This document shows positions 11,842 to 23,830 of a stretch of DNA of 64,000 nucleotides, piece after piece; the first letter of the stretch is position 1; the number at the start of each line of letters is the position of its first letter. The stretch spans positions 4,592,501 through 4,656,500 of the forward strand of contig OZ038437.1 in assembly GCA_964036275.1 (NCBI GenBank), read 5' to 3'. Source of the DNA: Litoditis marina (taxonomy: Eukaryota; Nematoda; Chromadorea; Rhabditida; Rhabditidae). The notes under the pieces were generated by a model. It saw only the letters and a list, made by a program, of their open reading frames with translations, was not told where the DNA came from and ran no database searches. The translations under genes were made by a program, and so were the position numbers.

Positions 11842-14800
11842 ATGTTCCAGTCATTCGTTGCCCAATCTGCCCTCAAGGTTGGTTATCTTTGCTATATTTT
11901 TACTCAGTTTTATACATGCAGAAAACATCTAAGTATACAAGAGTGCATGGTTTCAAGATTTCAAGTATTTATTTTCAGGTCTCCATTTCCTTTATCCTAT
12001 TCCGGGTATCTCAAGTTTTTATCAGATGGGCTCTGGTTGAGAACAGTTTGCCAGCTCAGGCGGGTGTAGGCTCAGAGAAGGTTTGTACTTTGTACATTAT
12101 AATTCTCGCCATTTTTCACTGACAGCGTGCCAATGAAACCTCAGATTACTGTTTTACAAAAAAAACTTACAAAATCAAAAACCGTTTTGTAATTGTTTTT
12201 GTTCACATGCTGTTACAACAGTGCACAACCATTCACAGAAGCTGGTATGATTGTGAAAATCTCCGAATGAAACCACCTGGATACTCACTGGCAAGCGGCT
12301 TGATTTTTTCAGTGGGAATGCCCTGAGAATTTCTCGCCGATCAGCGAGTCACTTCTGTAGCGTCGTCGAGGTAGAGGTCGGTAAGACGCAGACTGTCTTA
12401 GCCTGTCTGCGCTCTCATTGGCTTGCATGCTTTCTTGCTTCTGTAGCTGTCCAGACGCAGTGTAGGGCCCGGGCCATACTTTTTACGCAAGCGTTTTACG
12501 TCGGCGTAAACCAGTACATGCCATGCGTATTGATTTAGTTGGCGTATTACGCCGGCGTAAGTCGATACCCATGTTTGGTTCACCAAAAACGCGGGCGTAA
12601 TACGCCGACGCAACGAGTCAATCGATACTATCGATTTTCAGTCCTTCTCGTCCCACAAGAAATGGCGCATCTCCAATGAGTCCATCTCCCTTTTGCATTC
12701 CGTGATCAGCGGCGTGTGGGCCGCGTACTCATTGATGTTCTACTCAAAACTCGCCACCGATATGATCGATTATAGATGCGACGTGGCTGTTGATTTGGTA
12801 AGTTAAAGTTCATTTCGGCAACAAAGACAGCTAACTAGTCAGTCTATTACGAAATATTGAGCAAGTTAAAGCGTGACCGAATATATGCGAACAAACGTTT
12901 CGACATTACACTGTTGGAAAATTCTTCTGTGCTCTTATTGGGGTACGTGGCAATGATCGACTGTAGTTCAGTTATCATCGATTTCACCAACTAAGACAGT
13001 GAACCACTCAATCGACTGAGCTATCTGGAGTGAGGAGCCCCTTTACGTTATGTTGGTCTTCCACGCTCGTGTCTCTCGGTCCATCGTGACACGTTCACAG
13101 CTATTCGTTCGTCTTTCACTTTCTGCGGACTTTGTGGTTTTTCACTAGTATAAAACAACCCTCGGTTACCAGGTCCTGAGTACGTATGCTAGAAGATTCC
13201 GGCACCTTCATCCCATCCTGCGTCTCCTCAAACATACGCTGTTTCTCTGCTTTTACATCCCGCCGGGTAGTAAGAGACGAGAAATAGTGAGGGAGAGCGA
13301 GAGACGCAGGAAGGGATGAAGGTGCCGGGATCTTCTAGCTCACGTACTCTGCTCTCAGCTTCGCACGTTGGCCGAATTACACGCTTTCTCACAAATTCTG
13401 ATGTGTTTGATCACGTTTTACGTAACTATGTACTCTATTAAAAATGTATTCCAAGTTTTCTTTTCAGGTGCTTCTGTCTGCCGGTTACCTACTACACGAT
13501 GCCGTTGACCTGGTTACCAACGAGAAGGGCAACCGAATAGCCGAACTCATGTTCCACCACGTAGTCGTATTGGGTGGGCTGTTTGTGACATTGGTGAGTA
13601 AACTGCAATTGTTAGCTATAGTTTGCTGTGTGTTTTGTAGTTTGTAGGTGAGCGAAACATATTGTTTTCCTGTCATGTTCTTTCCTTGGCTGAATCGGCA
13701 GCCATGCTGAGTGAGCAAATCTTTATTGTAACTTGATAACAATACAAGTAATAGTTGTACGAATGCCAACCGAAAAGCGACGGGATAGGGTAAAATACAC
13801 CGTGTAAGCACGCTTTAAAAAATAAAATCGTGTAACGTTTTAACAGTGTTTGGAACGGAGTGTAGGCCGAAAGTACCTTGTGAAGAACACACAGCAGAAC
13901 TCACGTGAAATGACAAAGTGCACGATGCCTCATTAGAATGCTAACTTTACGCGACTATTCAATTGACTTCAAGTATAGTTCGCACCATTCCTACTGAGAC
14001 TCCTACAGTAACCTTACAAACTTCTCGAAGGCTGTTGTGAAGCTGATAATGTAGTTCATAGAAAATCCTCTCGTATATTTACTCTACCTGAGAAGGAGAA
14101 TGAGGTACGAAAATCCTCAACTTCTCCGATCAAAAATAAGTGAGCAAAACGGTTTGGAAGTTCCGAAATCTTACTGTAGGAGTCTCAGTAGGAATGGAAA
14201 AGACCATACAACTCGTGTGTTTCACGTACCTTAGCAGTACGAAAAATCTGTAGTTTGTAGCCATGATTTTAGGTGACCAACAAATATCTGGGAGGTGTGA
14301 TGTGCGCTCTGTTGATGGAGCTCAACTCCATGTTTCTACACGCCCGCACCTTGATGAAACAGTTAGTTTTTAAATTTATAATGAAAATTAAAAGGTAAGA
14401 AATAACCGTTATTTTACTGTGATTTTGTCGCATTCTGCAATTCTGTTACACCTGGAACAAATTTTTGAAAAAAATCCAGCTACGAGGTTGGAAAGACGTC
14501 CTTCGGCTACAACCTCGTGCTCACCGCCAACGTCGTGACGCTACTTCTCTTCCGCGTTCTGGTTTCGTGCTACTTGCTACATTGGGCGGTGAGTTTTCTC
14601 AAATCTATGAGAGCGGATTTCTCACACACTCTGACTTGGTAGACAGCCGGTTTATCGGTAACAATTCTGATTTGCGATTAAAGAGACACGGATAATAATA
14701 ATAATAATAATAATAATCTTTTACGGCAAATATTTCAGCCGTGTATTGCTTTATTGAGAGAATTACAATTTCACACACAGCTCATATATCAATCGTAGAA

Positions 14801-15744
14801 GGACTGTCCGTAGAGGGGGGTGGAGATAGGCATGGGTGAGCTTTGTTACCAGCTCATGCGGTCCGCCAGACAGATACCGCGGCGAGCGGGGATCGAACCC
14901 AGGTCTGCGAACCTCCAACACGTACGCTCCGAGTCTGTCCGAACCCGCTCTCTCTTTGGGAGTTGTACAGATTGTTAATAAAATTGTATGAAAATTATTT
15001 TCTTTCAGTCCACCGTTGTGGTTACCTCCATGCCATGGATCCAGGCAGGGATTACTGTAGTTCTTACGATAATGCTCGCCTGCTCGAATGCTGTTCTGTC
15101 CTATCGAGTACTGGTTGCGGATGGACTCATCAGTGAGTCGAGAAAATCAATACATTACGGAAACAATCGATAGTACACAAACCAATCCATACATGGAGAT
15201 GGAACGACAATCAATGCTTGAAGTTGTAACAAAAATCATCATCTGTAGTTGTGAAAATAATCAATTACTTGTTACTTGTTGCCGACAGACTTATGGAGTA
15301 AGTCTAAAAACAATCGATAGTTGTAGTGCTTATAACAATCAAGAACTGGTTTGTGAGTGCGTGAAACGTGAAAAACGAGATGCATTACGATAACATTTAA
15401 CTCGTATTCATACAAGCCGTGCAATTAGCATACTCTGAGGTTAAAAACCGAGTTGTTTACCAAGGTTCGCCGAAAACCCAAGTTGTAAATCAAGGATCAG
15501 ACTTTTTACCGACAACTTAAGGTGCACAATTGTGCGCCAATCTTTGATTTCACACCTTTATATTAACTAGTGACCAACTTGGTGGGGCGAACCTTGGTAA
15601 ACAACTCGGTTTTCACCTTCAGAGTAAAACACTTTTATAACTTTTTTTAGTTCAATATGATATCTGAACTTCTCAAAAACATCGTAAACTATTAAGATTA
15701 TATTCATTTCAGGTATCAAGCGAGGAAACAAGCTGAAGGAGTAA
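11842..15744 (+). CDS. Second TLC-domain membrane protein, tandem paralogue
   Basis: Eight coding exons: 11842-11877, 11979-12080, 12642-12797, 13468-13593, 14273-14361, 14480-14588, 15009-15132 and 15713-15744; 257 residues ending in TAA. Four internal exons (156, 126, 89 and 109 nt) have exactly the same lengths and phases as those of the TLC gene at 577, so the two arose by tandem duplication. TLC-domain marks are present: K-K-W-R-I-S-N-E at 52-59, His65-Ser66, GYLLHD at 104-109, the His-His pair at 128-129 and an E-L-N-S-M-F-L-H-A-R motif. It lacks the acidic tail of its neighbour and ends in a short basic tail (IKRGNKLKE). The role is inferred to be in membrane lipid composition, as for TLCD1/2-type proteins. 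The start is tentative: ATG 11842 is followed after six bases by CAG, which could itself be an acceptor. A poly(A) signal lies 48 bp after the stop. Confidence 0.85.
12344..12450. repeat. Family L foldback
   Basis: Inverted-repeat element marked by AGACGCAGACTGTCTTAG, GTCTGCGCTCTCATTGGCTT and TTCTGTAGCTG. Other copies carry TTTGTAGCGGCCT at the opposite end. It lies in the second intron of the second TLC gene. Confidence 0.55.
12470..12612. repeat. Family I foldback (ACGCCGGCG arms)
   Basis: Starts CCATACTTTTTACGC and contains several ACGCCGGCGTAA arms. A better preserved copy with symmetrical ends is at 48267-48411. It ends about 30 bp before exon 3 of the second TLC gene. Confidence 0.6.
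13178..13349. mobile_element. Family C foldback element (copy C1)
   Basis: About 172 bp, a near-perfect palindrome along its whole length: GAGTACGTATGCTAGAAGAT at one end and its complement at the other, with CCATCCTGCGTCTC arms and a CATCCCGCCGGG centre. Non-coding MITE-type element in an intron. Confidence 0.8.
13885..13976. repeat. Family G repeat fragment
   Basis: Contains AAAGTGCACGATGCCTCATT and AGAATGCTAACTTTACG and ends AAGTATA, where family D copy D1 begins. Fuller relatives are at 40144-40276 and 44907-45040. Confidence 0.6.
13974..14208. mobile_element. Family D inverted-repeat element (copy D1)
   Basis: About 235 bp with long inverted ends, TATAGTTC..CCATTCCTACTGAG and ACTCCTACAGTA on the left and the complement on the right, bounded by TA. 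The centre contains CTCTCGTATATT and GAGAATGAGGTACG. It lies in the fourth intron of the second TLC gene. Confidence 0.8.
14696..14955 (-). mobile_element. tRNA-derived SINE-like element (copy S1)
   Basis: Read on the minus strand, it has a tRNA-like head with a B-box match (GGTTCGATCCC, complement of 14889-14899), a non-tRNA body and a 3' end made of (ATT)n, seen on the plus strand as about nine AAT units at 14696-14722. No inverted termini are seen. This is the classical SINE layout. A 5'-truncated relative is at 52275-52442. Confidence 0.65.
15273..15321 (+). pseudogene. Decayed copy of TLC gene 2 exon 7 end and donor
   Basis: Matches the end of exon 7 and its donor (about 15112-15174): TTGTTGCCGACAGACTTATG followed by a GTAAGT-like donor and the shared intronic AACAATCGATAG. 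It lies 140 bp downstream of the original. Confidence 0.65.
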
Positions 15745-15791
15745 CACCAAAACATTTCCAAGGCCACTCCTCGATCTCTGTACATTCCTCA

Positions 15792-15797
15792 AATAAA
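15792..15797 (+). terminator. Poly(A) signal of second TLC gene
   Basis: AATAAA 48 bp after the stop codon of the second TLC gene, followed by AT-rich sequence. Confidence 0.7.
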
Positions 15798-16791
15798 AGA
15801 ATATTAAAAATGTATTTTATAAAACCATAATTCTCGTCATTTCTACTGTTCATCACAAAAAGAAACGGCAGGTGTTTGATTCCTCTGCGTTTGAATCGTA
15901 TTTACTTCACTCTCTATGACAATTCTCATGGGACTTAGCCGTGGAAAATCTGGTACCATGTCTTGCGGTAACGAACTCCGGACTAAGTAGCCCCCTAAGT
16001 CCCATATTCTAAAAACGAAACTTCCTCATCTATCAACAAAATAAGAGAAAAGATATGCTTTTAGATCTAATTTTCTCTCTCATTTCCGTTTCTTCACTCA
16101 AAATTCAAATTTACCCACTCAAAACCGTAGTTTTGCCGCATTGAAAATTCAAAAACTGGCGCTTGACATTGATTCTTCGAGCCACGCCTGAGCCTATAAG
16201 CCACGCCCCCTTATGTCCCCCTCTAACTACTCCAGGTTCTGTCTGAGCTGATGAAAATAGATCAAACTACAACTGAAAGTTGGTCACCTCCCGAGTGGAA
16301 ATTGACTTTCGACCATCTTCGATGAATCACAACTACAAAAAGATCAAAAGAAAAAGTAAGAAGAGCTTCAAAGAAACAATAGGATAATATGTTCTGTGAA
16401 ACACATTAATAATGAAAAGCTATGTAGGGATTAACTAAAATGATGTGTAATAGGTATAATAGGATAGTAGGAACCAACTACTTGAATGAAGATTATCTTC
16501 AACTACATTTTTGCATTGTTTCCCACTTATATCAGTGATGCTGTTAGTTCCCGAAATAGGAGTCAAATAGAGAATATTTCTAGTTTCATTATTTCTAGGC
16601 AGCATTTTTCGCAGAACTGTACGCCTTGATACTTTTTCTGCTGTGTTTCACACACACTGTCAGGGTATCACTATGAGAGCCCCTCAAAAATTTTTCAGTC
16701 TGCCACAGAAATATCGAGCAAATATTGGTTAGCGATCGTGTATTGTACTGTACGTATCGCATATGCAATCAATAATCATACTTGCTTTATG

Positions 16792-16985
16792 TATAGTCGT
16801 CGCCAACAGAAAGGAGGGAGGGTACTGTATGTCTCACTTTCCGCTGTGTACGCACAGATGTCTGCGATTCCGAAGCCTGCCGATTATGTGCTTCAAAAGC
16901 GCAGTGGTTAGCGCCCTGCTACATAAGTTTTGCTCGCAGGTTCGATTCCGGCAAGAGACAGAAATATATACATTTGGCACTCACT
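16792..16985 (+). mobile_element. Family A element (copy A2)
   Basis: Left end TATAGTCGTCGCCAAC, tRNA-like core TAGCG-type A-box (AGCGCAGTGGTTAGCGCC) and B-box GGTTCGATTCC, right end TTTGGCACTCACT. It interrupts a copy of the same host repeat that surrounds copy A1. Confidence 0.75.
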
Positions 16986-17087
16986 CGGCATTTGCAGCCA
17001 ACAAAAAAGCGGGAGAAGGCCCTAACGCCCTAACTTTTTCTTTGAAAAAAAAAGTCGAATGCAGAGTATGTGGCCAATTCTACAACT

Positions 17088-17330
17088 AACCGGGTTTTCA
17101 GGTAACCTAACCCTTTTTTGGTAACCTTTTTTCAGGTTACCTTAGTAGGTAACCTGGAAGTAACCTAAAACTGAAATCCGGTTACCGGTAAAACCAACGG
17201 TAAAAACCACATTTTGCGTTAGAAAAACAGGTAACCGGTTTTTCATTTTAGGTTACCATCCGGTTACCTACTGAGGTAACCTGAAAAATAGGTTACCAAA
17301 AAAGGGTTAGGTTACCTAAAAACCCGGTTA
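17088..17330. repeat. Family K foldback (GGTTACC-rich)
   Basis: About 240-bp inverted repeat: ACCGGGTTTTCAGGTAACC on the left and its diverged complement GGTTACCTAAAAACCCGGT on the right, made largely of GGTAACC units. Confidence 0.75.
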
Positions 17331-17635
17331 GATATAGAATTCACCAGAGTATGTCTTGAACCAGCGATCGACTGACATTCATCCTGCTGTGTTTTTGTGT
17401 TTCATTCGATTCTCCTAATAACAGCCCTTATTTCTGTTTCCCTCTCTTGATATGCCCCTCTTTAAAACTTATTCTTCTGTGGTTTTGATTATCGTTCGGC
17501 TTCCCCTCTAACCCAACCAACTATCAATTATAAACAGATTCATTCATCTAGCCTGCAGAGATAGGGGCGTGAGATTTACGGGCTCTCATAATTTATGATC
17601 GTATATCGTGAGCATTGCACTAGTACTCCTGCGAT

Positions 17636-17826
17636 CTCTCTCTATCTCTCTCCCTTCGCTCTATCTTTTTCCCTTCGCTCTATCCTTCTGCATTCTATTT
17701 CTTTTTGTCTGTTTCTCTCTTCATATATATAATTCTCTTATTCTCTTTCTCTTTCCACCTCTCTCTCTCTCTCTTTCTATCTCTCTCTATCTCCCTCTCC
17801 CTTCTATATCTCTCTCCCTCTCTCAC
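17636..17826 (+). repeat. CT-rich low-complexity tract
   Basis: Imperfect TCTCTC and CTCTTT repeats over about 190 bp, giving a spurious serine/leucine-rich open frame. Confidence 0.9.
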
Positions 17827-18059
17827 GTATTAAGACAAATTGCCGGCCACACGGAATTGATCCTACACTTAGGTATGATTCGAAAGATATCTTTAAATAG
17901 AAATTGATACAACTTCCTAGTACCTCTAAGTGTTTAGTATCTTTTCGTAGTATTTTTTCATTGCTCCTCTTCTAGTACTAGCAGTTTTTCCGTTTTCAGT
18001 TCAGTTCAGTTTTTCAGTTGTTTTAGTTTCTCAGCTCTTCTAGTAGTTTTGCATTGCAC

Positions 18060-18257
18060 TATGGTGGGTGCCAAATTTATAAACTTCTGTCTCTCGCCGG
18101 AATCGAACCTGCGAGTAAAAGTTCTGTAGCAGGGTGCTAACCACTGCGCCACGACATCACATTTATTGTAGGCTTTGAAATCGAAGACATGTATGGCATA
18201 CACAGCGGTGAGTGAGATATACAGTACGCTCCCGCCTTTCGGTTGGCGACGACTATA
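18060..18257 (-). mobile_element. Family A element (copy A3)
   Basis: Reverse orientation. Ends CTATGGTGGGTGCCAA and TTGGCGACGACTATA; core keeps GGAATCGAACC (B-box complement) and GCTAACCACTGCGCC (A-box complement). Confidence 0.75.
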
Positions 18258-18829
18258 GTACTCCTCCGACACTACTTTCTTTCACGTAAGGATAATTTTA
18301 GAATGAGAGACCGAAAAGACGACATGGTCTCAAACGTGGATGACGTATTCAACTCTTAAAGGGGGGGGGGGCTGCATTGAATGCCGGATTTGGCTAACGG
18401 CGTTAGCCGAAAAGGCATGAGAGTCAGAGAAGTGCGCGCAATCAATATTCATTCACTTCAAATCATCCTCTACGTCTCTGACAGTAAGCAAAAATGAATG
18501 AAATTTAATACAGAGCTTTAAATTGGACATTACAGTAAGAAAAGGACATATATCTAATTATCTCAGTTCGATCTTTTATTTGAAACTTCATTGCAGCCCC
18601 CCTTTAAAAAGAGTTTTAGTAGTATTTTCGGTTGTACCAACTAATTTTTAACTGTGGTATCATAAGCAGTAACCCTACCAACCTGCGAGAATAATACGTG
18701 AGTATACGTGAGAAGATTTGTCATGATTTGATCTACAACCCCCCCCCCCCTTTGAGTCCAACCCACTCACTACTTTCGGCTATATCTGGTAGATGGCGTG
18801 CTAGAATATTAATCCACTACGTTTTGCGG

Positions 18830-19330
18830 AGATTGAATTCCTGGAGTCTAAGGTCGTTGTAACGAAAATAGTCTTCATCTTTTCTATCATACATCATGAG
18901 TTAGAAAATAGTACATGAAACATGGTGGTATTCGGTATTTTTTTGTCAATTTTATAGTCTTCAACTCTTCTTCATACACATACACTTGATGAGTTACAAA
19001 ACTTCTCTGAATCTCTCCATAAATTTCGTCAACTTTTCCGTTCAAATGTGAACATCCTGTGCTACAGAAATACCAACTGTGACTCTTCTGACCTATACGG
19101 TTTTTTATTCCCGGAGTCTAGTTGGTTGCAACGGAAATAGTCTCCATCTTTTCTATCATACATCACGAGTCAGAGTACTTGAAACATGGTGGTATTCGGA
19201 ATTTTGATCAATTTTATAGCCTCCATCTTTTCTACATAAACGCGATGGTGTACAAAAATGTCCTCGAGTCTCTCCATAATGATGATATTTTCGTGTTTCT
19301 GTCCGTATAATAGTCTCCACCATTCAGACG
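18830..19330. repeat. Two-copy tandem duplication, about 275-bp period
   Basis: The block near 18835-19060 recurs at about 19105-19320, shown by CTTTTCTATCATACATCA and GAAACATGGTGGTATTCGG in both. No coding potential is seen. Confidence 0.75.
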
Positions 19331-19480
19331 TTTACTGTGCCACAGAATCGCCAGTGATCTCTACCTCGCTTCAAAAACTGATTCACACTAATTTCGGTCT
19401 CGTTTGTTCACTGTGATTTTGATACCAAGCCCACGTGCTAGAGCAATGTCTTTACACCTCTAAACTCGAACATGTGACCT

Positions 19481-19677
19481 TATAGTGAGTGCCAAATATA
19501 TAAATTTCTGTCACTCGCCGGAATCGAACCTGCGAGAAAAAGATTCGTAGCAGGGCGCTAACCACTGCGCTATTAGACCACATAGCAGGCAAGCTTTGGA
19601 ATCGAACACATATGTGCGTACACAGCGGAATATGAGATATACAGTACCCTCCCGCCTTTCCGTTGGCGACGACTATA
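19481..19677 (-). mobile_element. Family A element (copy A4, well preserved)
   Basis: Ends TATAGTGAGTGCCAA and TTGGCGACGACTATA are clear imperfect inverted repeats bounded by TA. The minus strand has A-box-like TAGCGCAGTGGTTAGCG and a consensus B-box GGTTCGATTCC. It abuts an uninterrupted copy of the host repeat (19690-19835). Confidence 0.8.
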
Positions 19678-20694
19678 CGTGCTGAGGCCCCTTCATACTT
19701 TGTTAGTCTGCAACAGACACATCAAGCAAAAATGGTCATCGATCGTGTGTACTAGATGTATCGCCCACAATCAATGGTTATACTTTGCTCTATGTATCTG
19801 CCGCCGACAAAAAAGTATGAAAGCCCTTAGAGCATCTTCTGCAACCGAGCTCAGCATAAATTTGTGTTATAACGTATATCTATACTTTATCCATCCATAG
19901 TGTAAGTTCGCAACATATTGTAACTAAAATTCTCTTGCTTTTTAATCGTGACGCGCTCGTGATATTCCCAAGTATGGGAACTTGAGAAACTAGATGCAAG
20001 AGAATGGAGGTTCAGAGAAACAGATATGTGAGAGAGTACGACAGAACGGAAGACCCAGAGAGACAGAGAAATGTGTATGAGATTGTGTGGGAGATTTGTC
20101 CTAACTTCAACGTAAGTTTAGGTAACTCCAACCTTTGAGCTACTTCAAACTTCAACTTCAACCATTGTACTGTTTGTAACCAGGAAAGAAGAACCATTCT
20201 AAGAAATGCTTTGTTTTGATGAATCCCTTACTTTCTCTTCAATTTCCCAATTCAATTCAATTTTACAAAGTTTCGTGTCTCTGGCAAAGTTCTATTTCAA
20301 AACTCTGAAAAACAGTAGTAGCTTTAACTTCAACTCAGCCAAATGTTGTAATATATCGAAATAGATATTTGAAATGGACATTGATTATCTGAGCATTTCT
20401 CAATTAATCAAAATGCTCCCGCCTGTTCAACACGCATAAATCACTCGTAGTATCACGTGCGCGATCAATCCTTGAAAAACCCAGTGTTTGGGTCGTTTCG
20501 GAATTCTTTTACATTTTGTAAGTGTAAACTAGAAGTCACAGTTTCGGTCATAGACTTACTTAACATTTGACGTTTCGATATTTAGTTTCGTGAACATGTT
20601 GATCTTACGTTGGAAAAAGATGGTTTCCGATTTTTTTTACTTTTCACTAAGTGGTCATTTACCACACCTACGTTTGCACTGAGACAGTATTGAT

Positions 20695-20840
20695 CATACC
20701 GGTCTCTCTGTCCTAACCTGCGTCGTCTCCAATATACACTATTTCTCTGATTCCGAATTATGCCGGGATACGACCGTCGCGAAATAGCGCTCAAAGCGAG
20801 AGACGCAGGATGGGAGTAAAGCGCCGGGATGTTTCAGCAT
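20695..20840. mobile_element. Family C element, degenerate (copy C2)
   Basis: Retains CTGCGTCGTCTCC, CACTATTTCTCTGATT, a GCCGGGA centre and GAGAGACGCAGGATGGG, but the outer ends are decayed. Confidence 0.65.
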
Positions 20841-21074
20841 ATCCTCGTATTGATCTCTGGTTTTCACCTGTTTCTTATCGATCTACTGATCGTTGTCAAC
20901 TAAATCTTTCGTAACTCGTACGTTTTACGTCAACTTGCCTTAGCATCCCGAACCAATAATTTGATCATTTTAATAATTAAAGTTTACGATATTTACAAAA
21001 CGTCACAAAAATAGATGTTTTCTTCGCTTAATTACGTACCAAGTGACTAATCTTATTTAATCCGTTGATATTCT

Positions 21075-21705
21075 CTCTTTTTCTCTAAACTGCACAGTTT
21101 TCTGCATTTTTGCCTATATTTTTCTTACTCAGCGTCATAAAACGGATAATCGTGATTACGCGATGACGAAACATGCAGATCTATCCGCCTACCTCAAATT
21201 ATTTGGCAAAATATTCCAAACTTCAAGACTTCATTGCCTCTAAATGAACAAACAACAAGTATGCCGTATAGACTTGTATGTTCCTTTTTATGTGGGCTCT
21301 ACGTGACTGCTTTTTTTAGCGGTACAATTGGTGCTTGTCACTGTTTTGCAATAGTACTATTTTATTCGAAAACTCGTTTTTAAGATTTTCCTGTTGTCCA
21401 GAATCTCACGTGACCAAATTCTCTGAACTGCACAGTTTTCTGCATTTTCGCTGATATTTTTCTTACTCAGCGTCATAAAACGGATAATTTTGATTGCGAG
21501 ATGACGAAACATGAAGATCAATCCGCCTATTTCAAATTATTTGGCAGAATACTCACAACTTTAAGATTTAATTTCTCAGTCGAACAAAAATCAACAAATA
21601 CGCAATATAATGTTGTATGTTCCCGAATTTTTCTGGAAATTATCTGAGGATGAAACATGAAAATCCATCCGCCTACCTGAAATTATTCTCACGACATAAT
21701 TGTGG
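21075..21705. repeat. Tandem duplication with partial third copy, about 340-bp period
   Basis: CTGCACAGTTTTCTGCATTT, CTTACTCAGCGTCATAAAAC and GATGACGAAACATG occur near 21090-21180 and again near 21428-21515; the last part recurs near 21650-21685. Non-coding. Confidence 0.8.
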
Positions 21706-22094
21706 TGTTGGCTAGTTTACGACCTGTTGGAAAATTGAATTTACAATGTAACCAGAACATGCTGCCAGCCAGTACAGGAAATTTGTAGTTTCGTTCTCGT
21801 TGTAGTTTGATCTCTCACCTACTCTTCGCCAAAGACGTAACCCGAAGTAGATGATAGAGTTACGTGGAACGTGAAATACTATAAATCGTACACTTTCAGT
21901 TTTCAATCCATTTTTCACTCCGGTATCATGTTAACCGCAAATCTATGTGAATCCCGATCTCGGTTGTATCTGTTTTTAAAATGATCAATCAGAGTTTTTC
22001 TTATTCAATCTTTTTTCTTATTGAGATCGTCACGCGAATATGCCACTAATTTTCACGCATTTCGCGAGAACTATTCAAATCACCGCGCAATTCG

Positions 22095-22500
22095 AACATT
22101 CTGGTAACCCTGCGCATTTGAGCATGGTCATATTTGTTTTCGTCTGGGAATAAACTCCAGTTTTCCCAGAAATTAGGAGATTTAGTTGACCAAAACCTGT
22201 TGTCCAGCATTCCACTAGTAAACTTATCACATGGAACGTGAGCGACCAAACATGCGTTGTAGTTTGATCTCAATCATTTCAATCGCTACTATTTACGATT
22301 TCCAACCGAAATCCAAGAGGATCAAACTACTAACACAGCGAAAGTGCCTTACGATTCAACGTAATTATCACACGTTTGTACGTGAAAAATCACTAGAACA
22401 ACTCATTTTACCGTCATTGCGCATTCGAGCGTAGTCATATTTGTTTTCGTCTGGGATTAAACTCCAGTTTTTCCAAGAACTAGGGTGTGTCTACTTGACC
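22095..22500. repeat. Direct repeat pair around a family J element
   Basis: The segment GTCATATTTGTTTTCGTCTG with AAACTCCAGTTTT occurs at about 22128-22168 and again at 22434-22475. A family J foldback (22257-22334, ends TGTAGTTTGATCTC and GATCAAACTACTAAC) lies between. Confidence 0.65.
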
Positions 22501-23767
22501 ACAACTTGTTTTCCAACTACTCTGTTTACTCTACCTCCAAGTCAAGGTCACATCCGCTTAGTTCCCGGTTTTCCAGTTGAAGTCCCTGGGGTCTGCAAAT
22601 TTCAATTCACGTATATGATTTGTTAGATTACTTACGTGATAGTTTTCTCTCACAGTTTTACAAGTTGTTCCATCTCACATTATGTTCCATTTCACTCCTT
22701 GGTTCTAATACAAAACTCAATAAATGAAAGAAACATCATGTGAAAACTCAATAGAAACCTCGAATCCCATATATGTGTTCAATAAACTCGATAGTCAGGA
22801 ATATTATCAAAAGCTTGGAAAGCTGTAACTCACCATCGCCAGGATGGATCTTGGCTCTTTCTCACGTTTTAACATGACGTCACGTTAAAGTTACTAGTAC
22901 ATCTACTAGTCAAACCGTCGTTACAGGCTCCCAAGTGTCTGAGAAAACAAATACATTCACCATTCTCCAGTCTTCAAAATATTTTCTCTAAATTGTTCGC
23001 AGTCTACAAAATTGCCAGTCAAAAACCGTAATTCACAATTACTGTGAGAAATGAAAGTGATAAACAGTAATCATTCTTGTTATTCGGAAAGAACACTTAC
23101 GATATGTAATTTGTTATGTTCTGTCAATATTGCCTAATTCTTGGAATTACGAAACAAATACCTGCTTTTCTCTGAAAATCTTGCTGTGTTATAAGATCAA
23201 ACTACAAATCAGATCTTTTCATTCCTATCATTCTCTCTTTCTGCTGTTTTCTTCTCTCTTTCTCTCTCTTTTTCGCCCTCTCTTTATGTTTTATCCCTCA
23301 CTACAGTTGCATTATTTTTTGATCTCCTTAGTTTTTGCTGCACGTTTAAGTTCGATTGAACTCTGCAAACGAGGATAAATTGAGTCACTCGGAAAATTCC
23401 TAATTAAATTAATGTATTTCATGTTTTTCCCTCAGGACGTTTTGTGAAATTAATGAGTTGAAAGTCTAGAAGAAACAAAATACATCATACAGTGATTCAT
23501 TGAACTTTCTGATATATGTAATTGAAAAACCGAACCCCCACACATCAATTAGTTCTGATTACAGTGTTCGTCACTATAACGTTTGCAGGTTTGACTAGTG
23601 TAATTAATGTTCGAAAGGAGTTCGTTTGTAACTTTGTGAAGTTAGTTTTTCGGGAAACATTCGATTGGATATACTCATGCGATACTCGCACGAGGATACT
23701 CGGAAATGACCTCCGAGGAAAGATCACGAGAAAAATCGCCATATGTTAAAGTCACCAGTAGATCTTT

Positions 23768-23830
23768 GTTGTAGTTTGATCCCCATACATGGTAAAATGT
23801 ACGAATTTGACGAGATCAAACTACAAACAT
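23768..23830. repeat. Family J foldback
   Basis: Ends GTTGTAGTTTGATCCCC and GAGATCAAACTACAAAC, followed by the ATAGCGGGATAGGGCAA tail seen beside several copies. Confidence 0.65.

Noticed and set aside
17088..17330. Telomere-like GGTTAGG motifs
   Set aside because: Nematode telomere repeat is TTAGGC; these units are GGTTACC/GGTTAGG within a foldback element, not a telomeric array.
17608..17907. 99-codon open frame
   Set aside because: Low-complexity pyrimidine tract.
19500..19580. Possible functional tRNA gene in family A cores
   Set aside because: A- and B-box matches are present but acceptor and anticodon stems do not pair well, and the segment always lies inside a repeated element.
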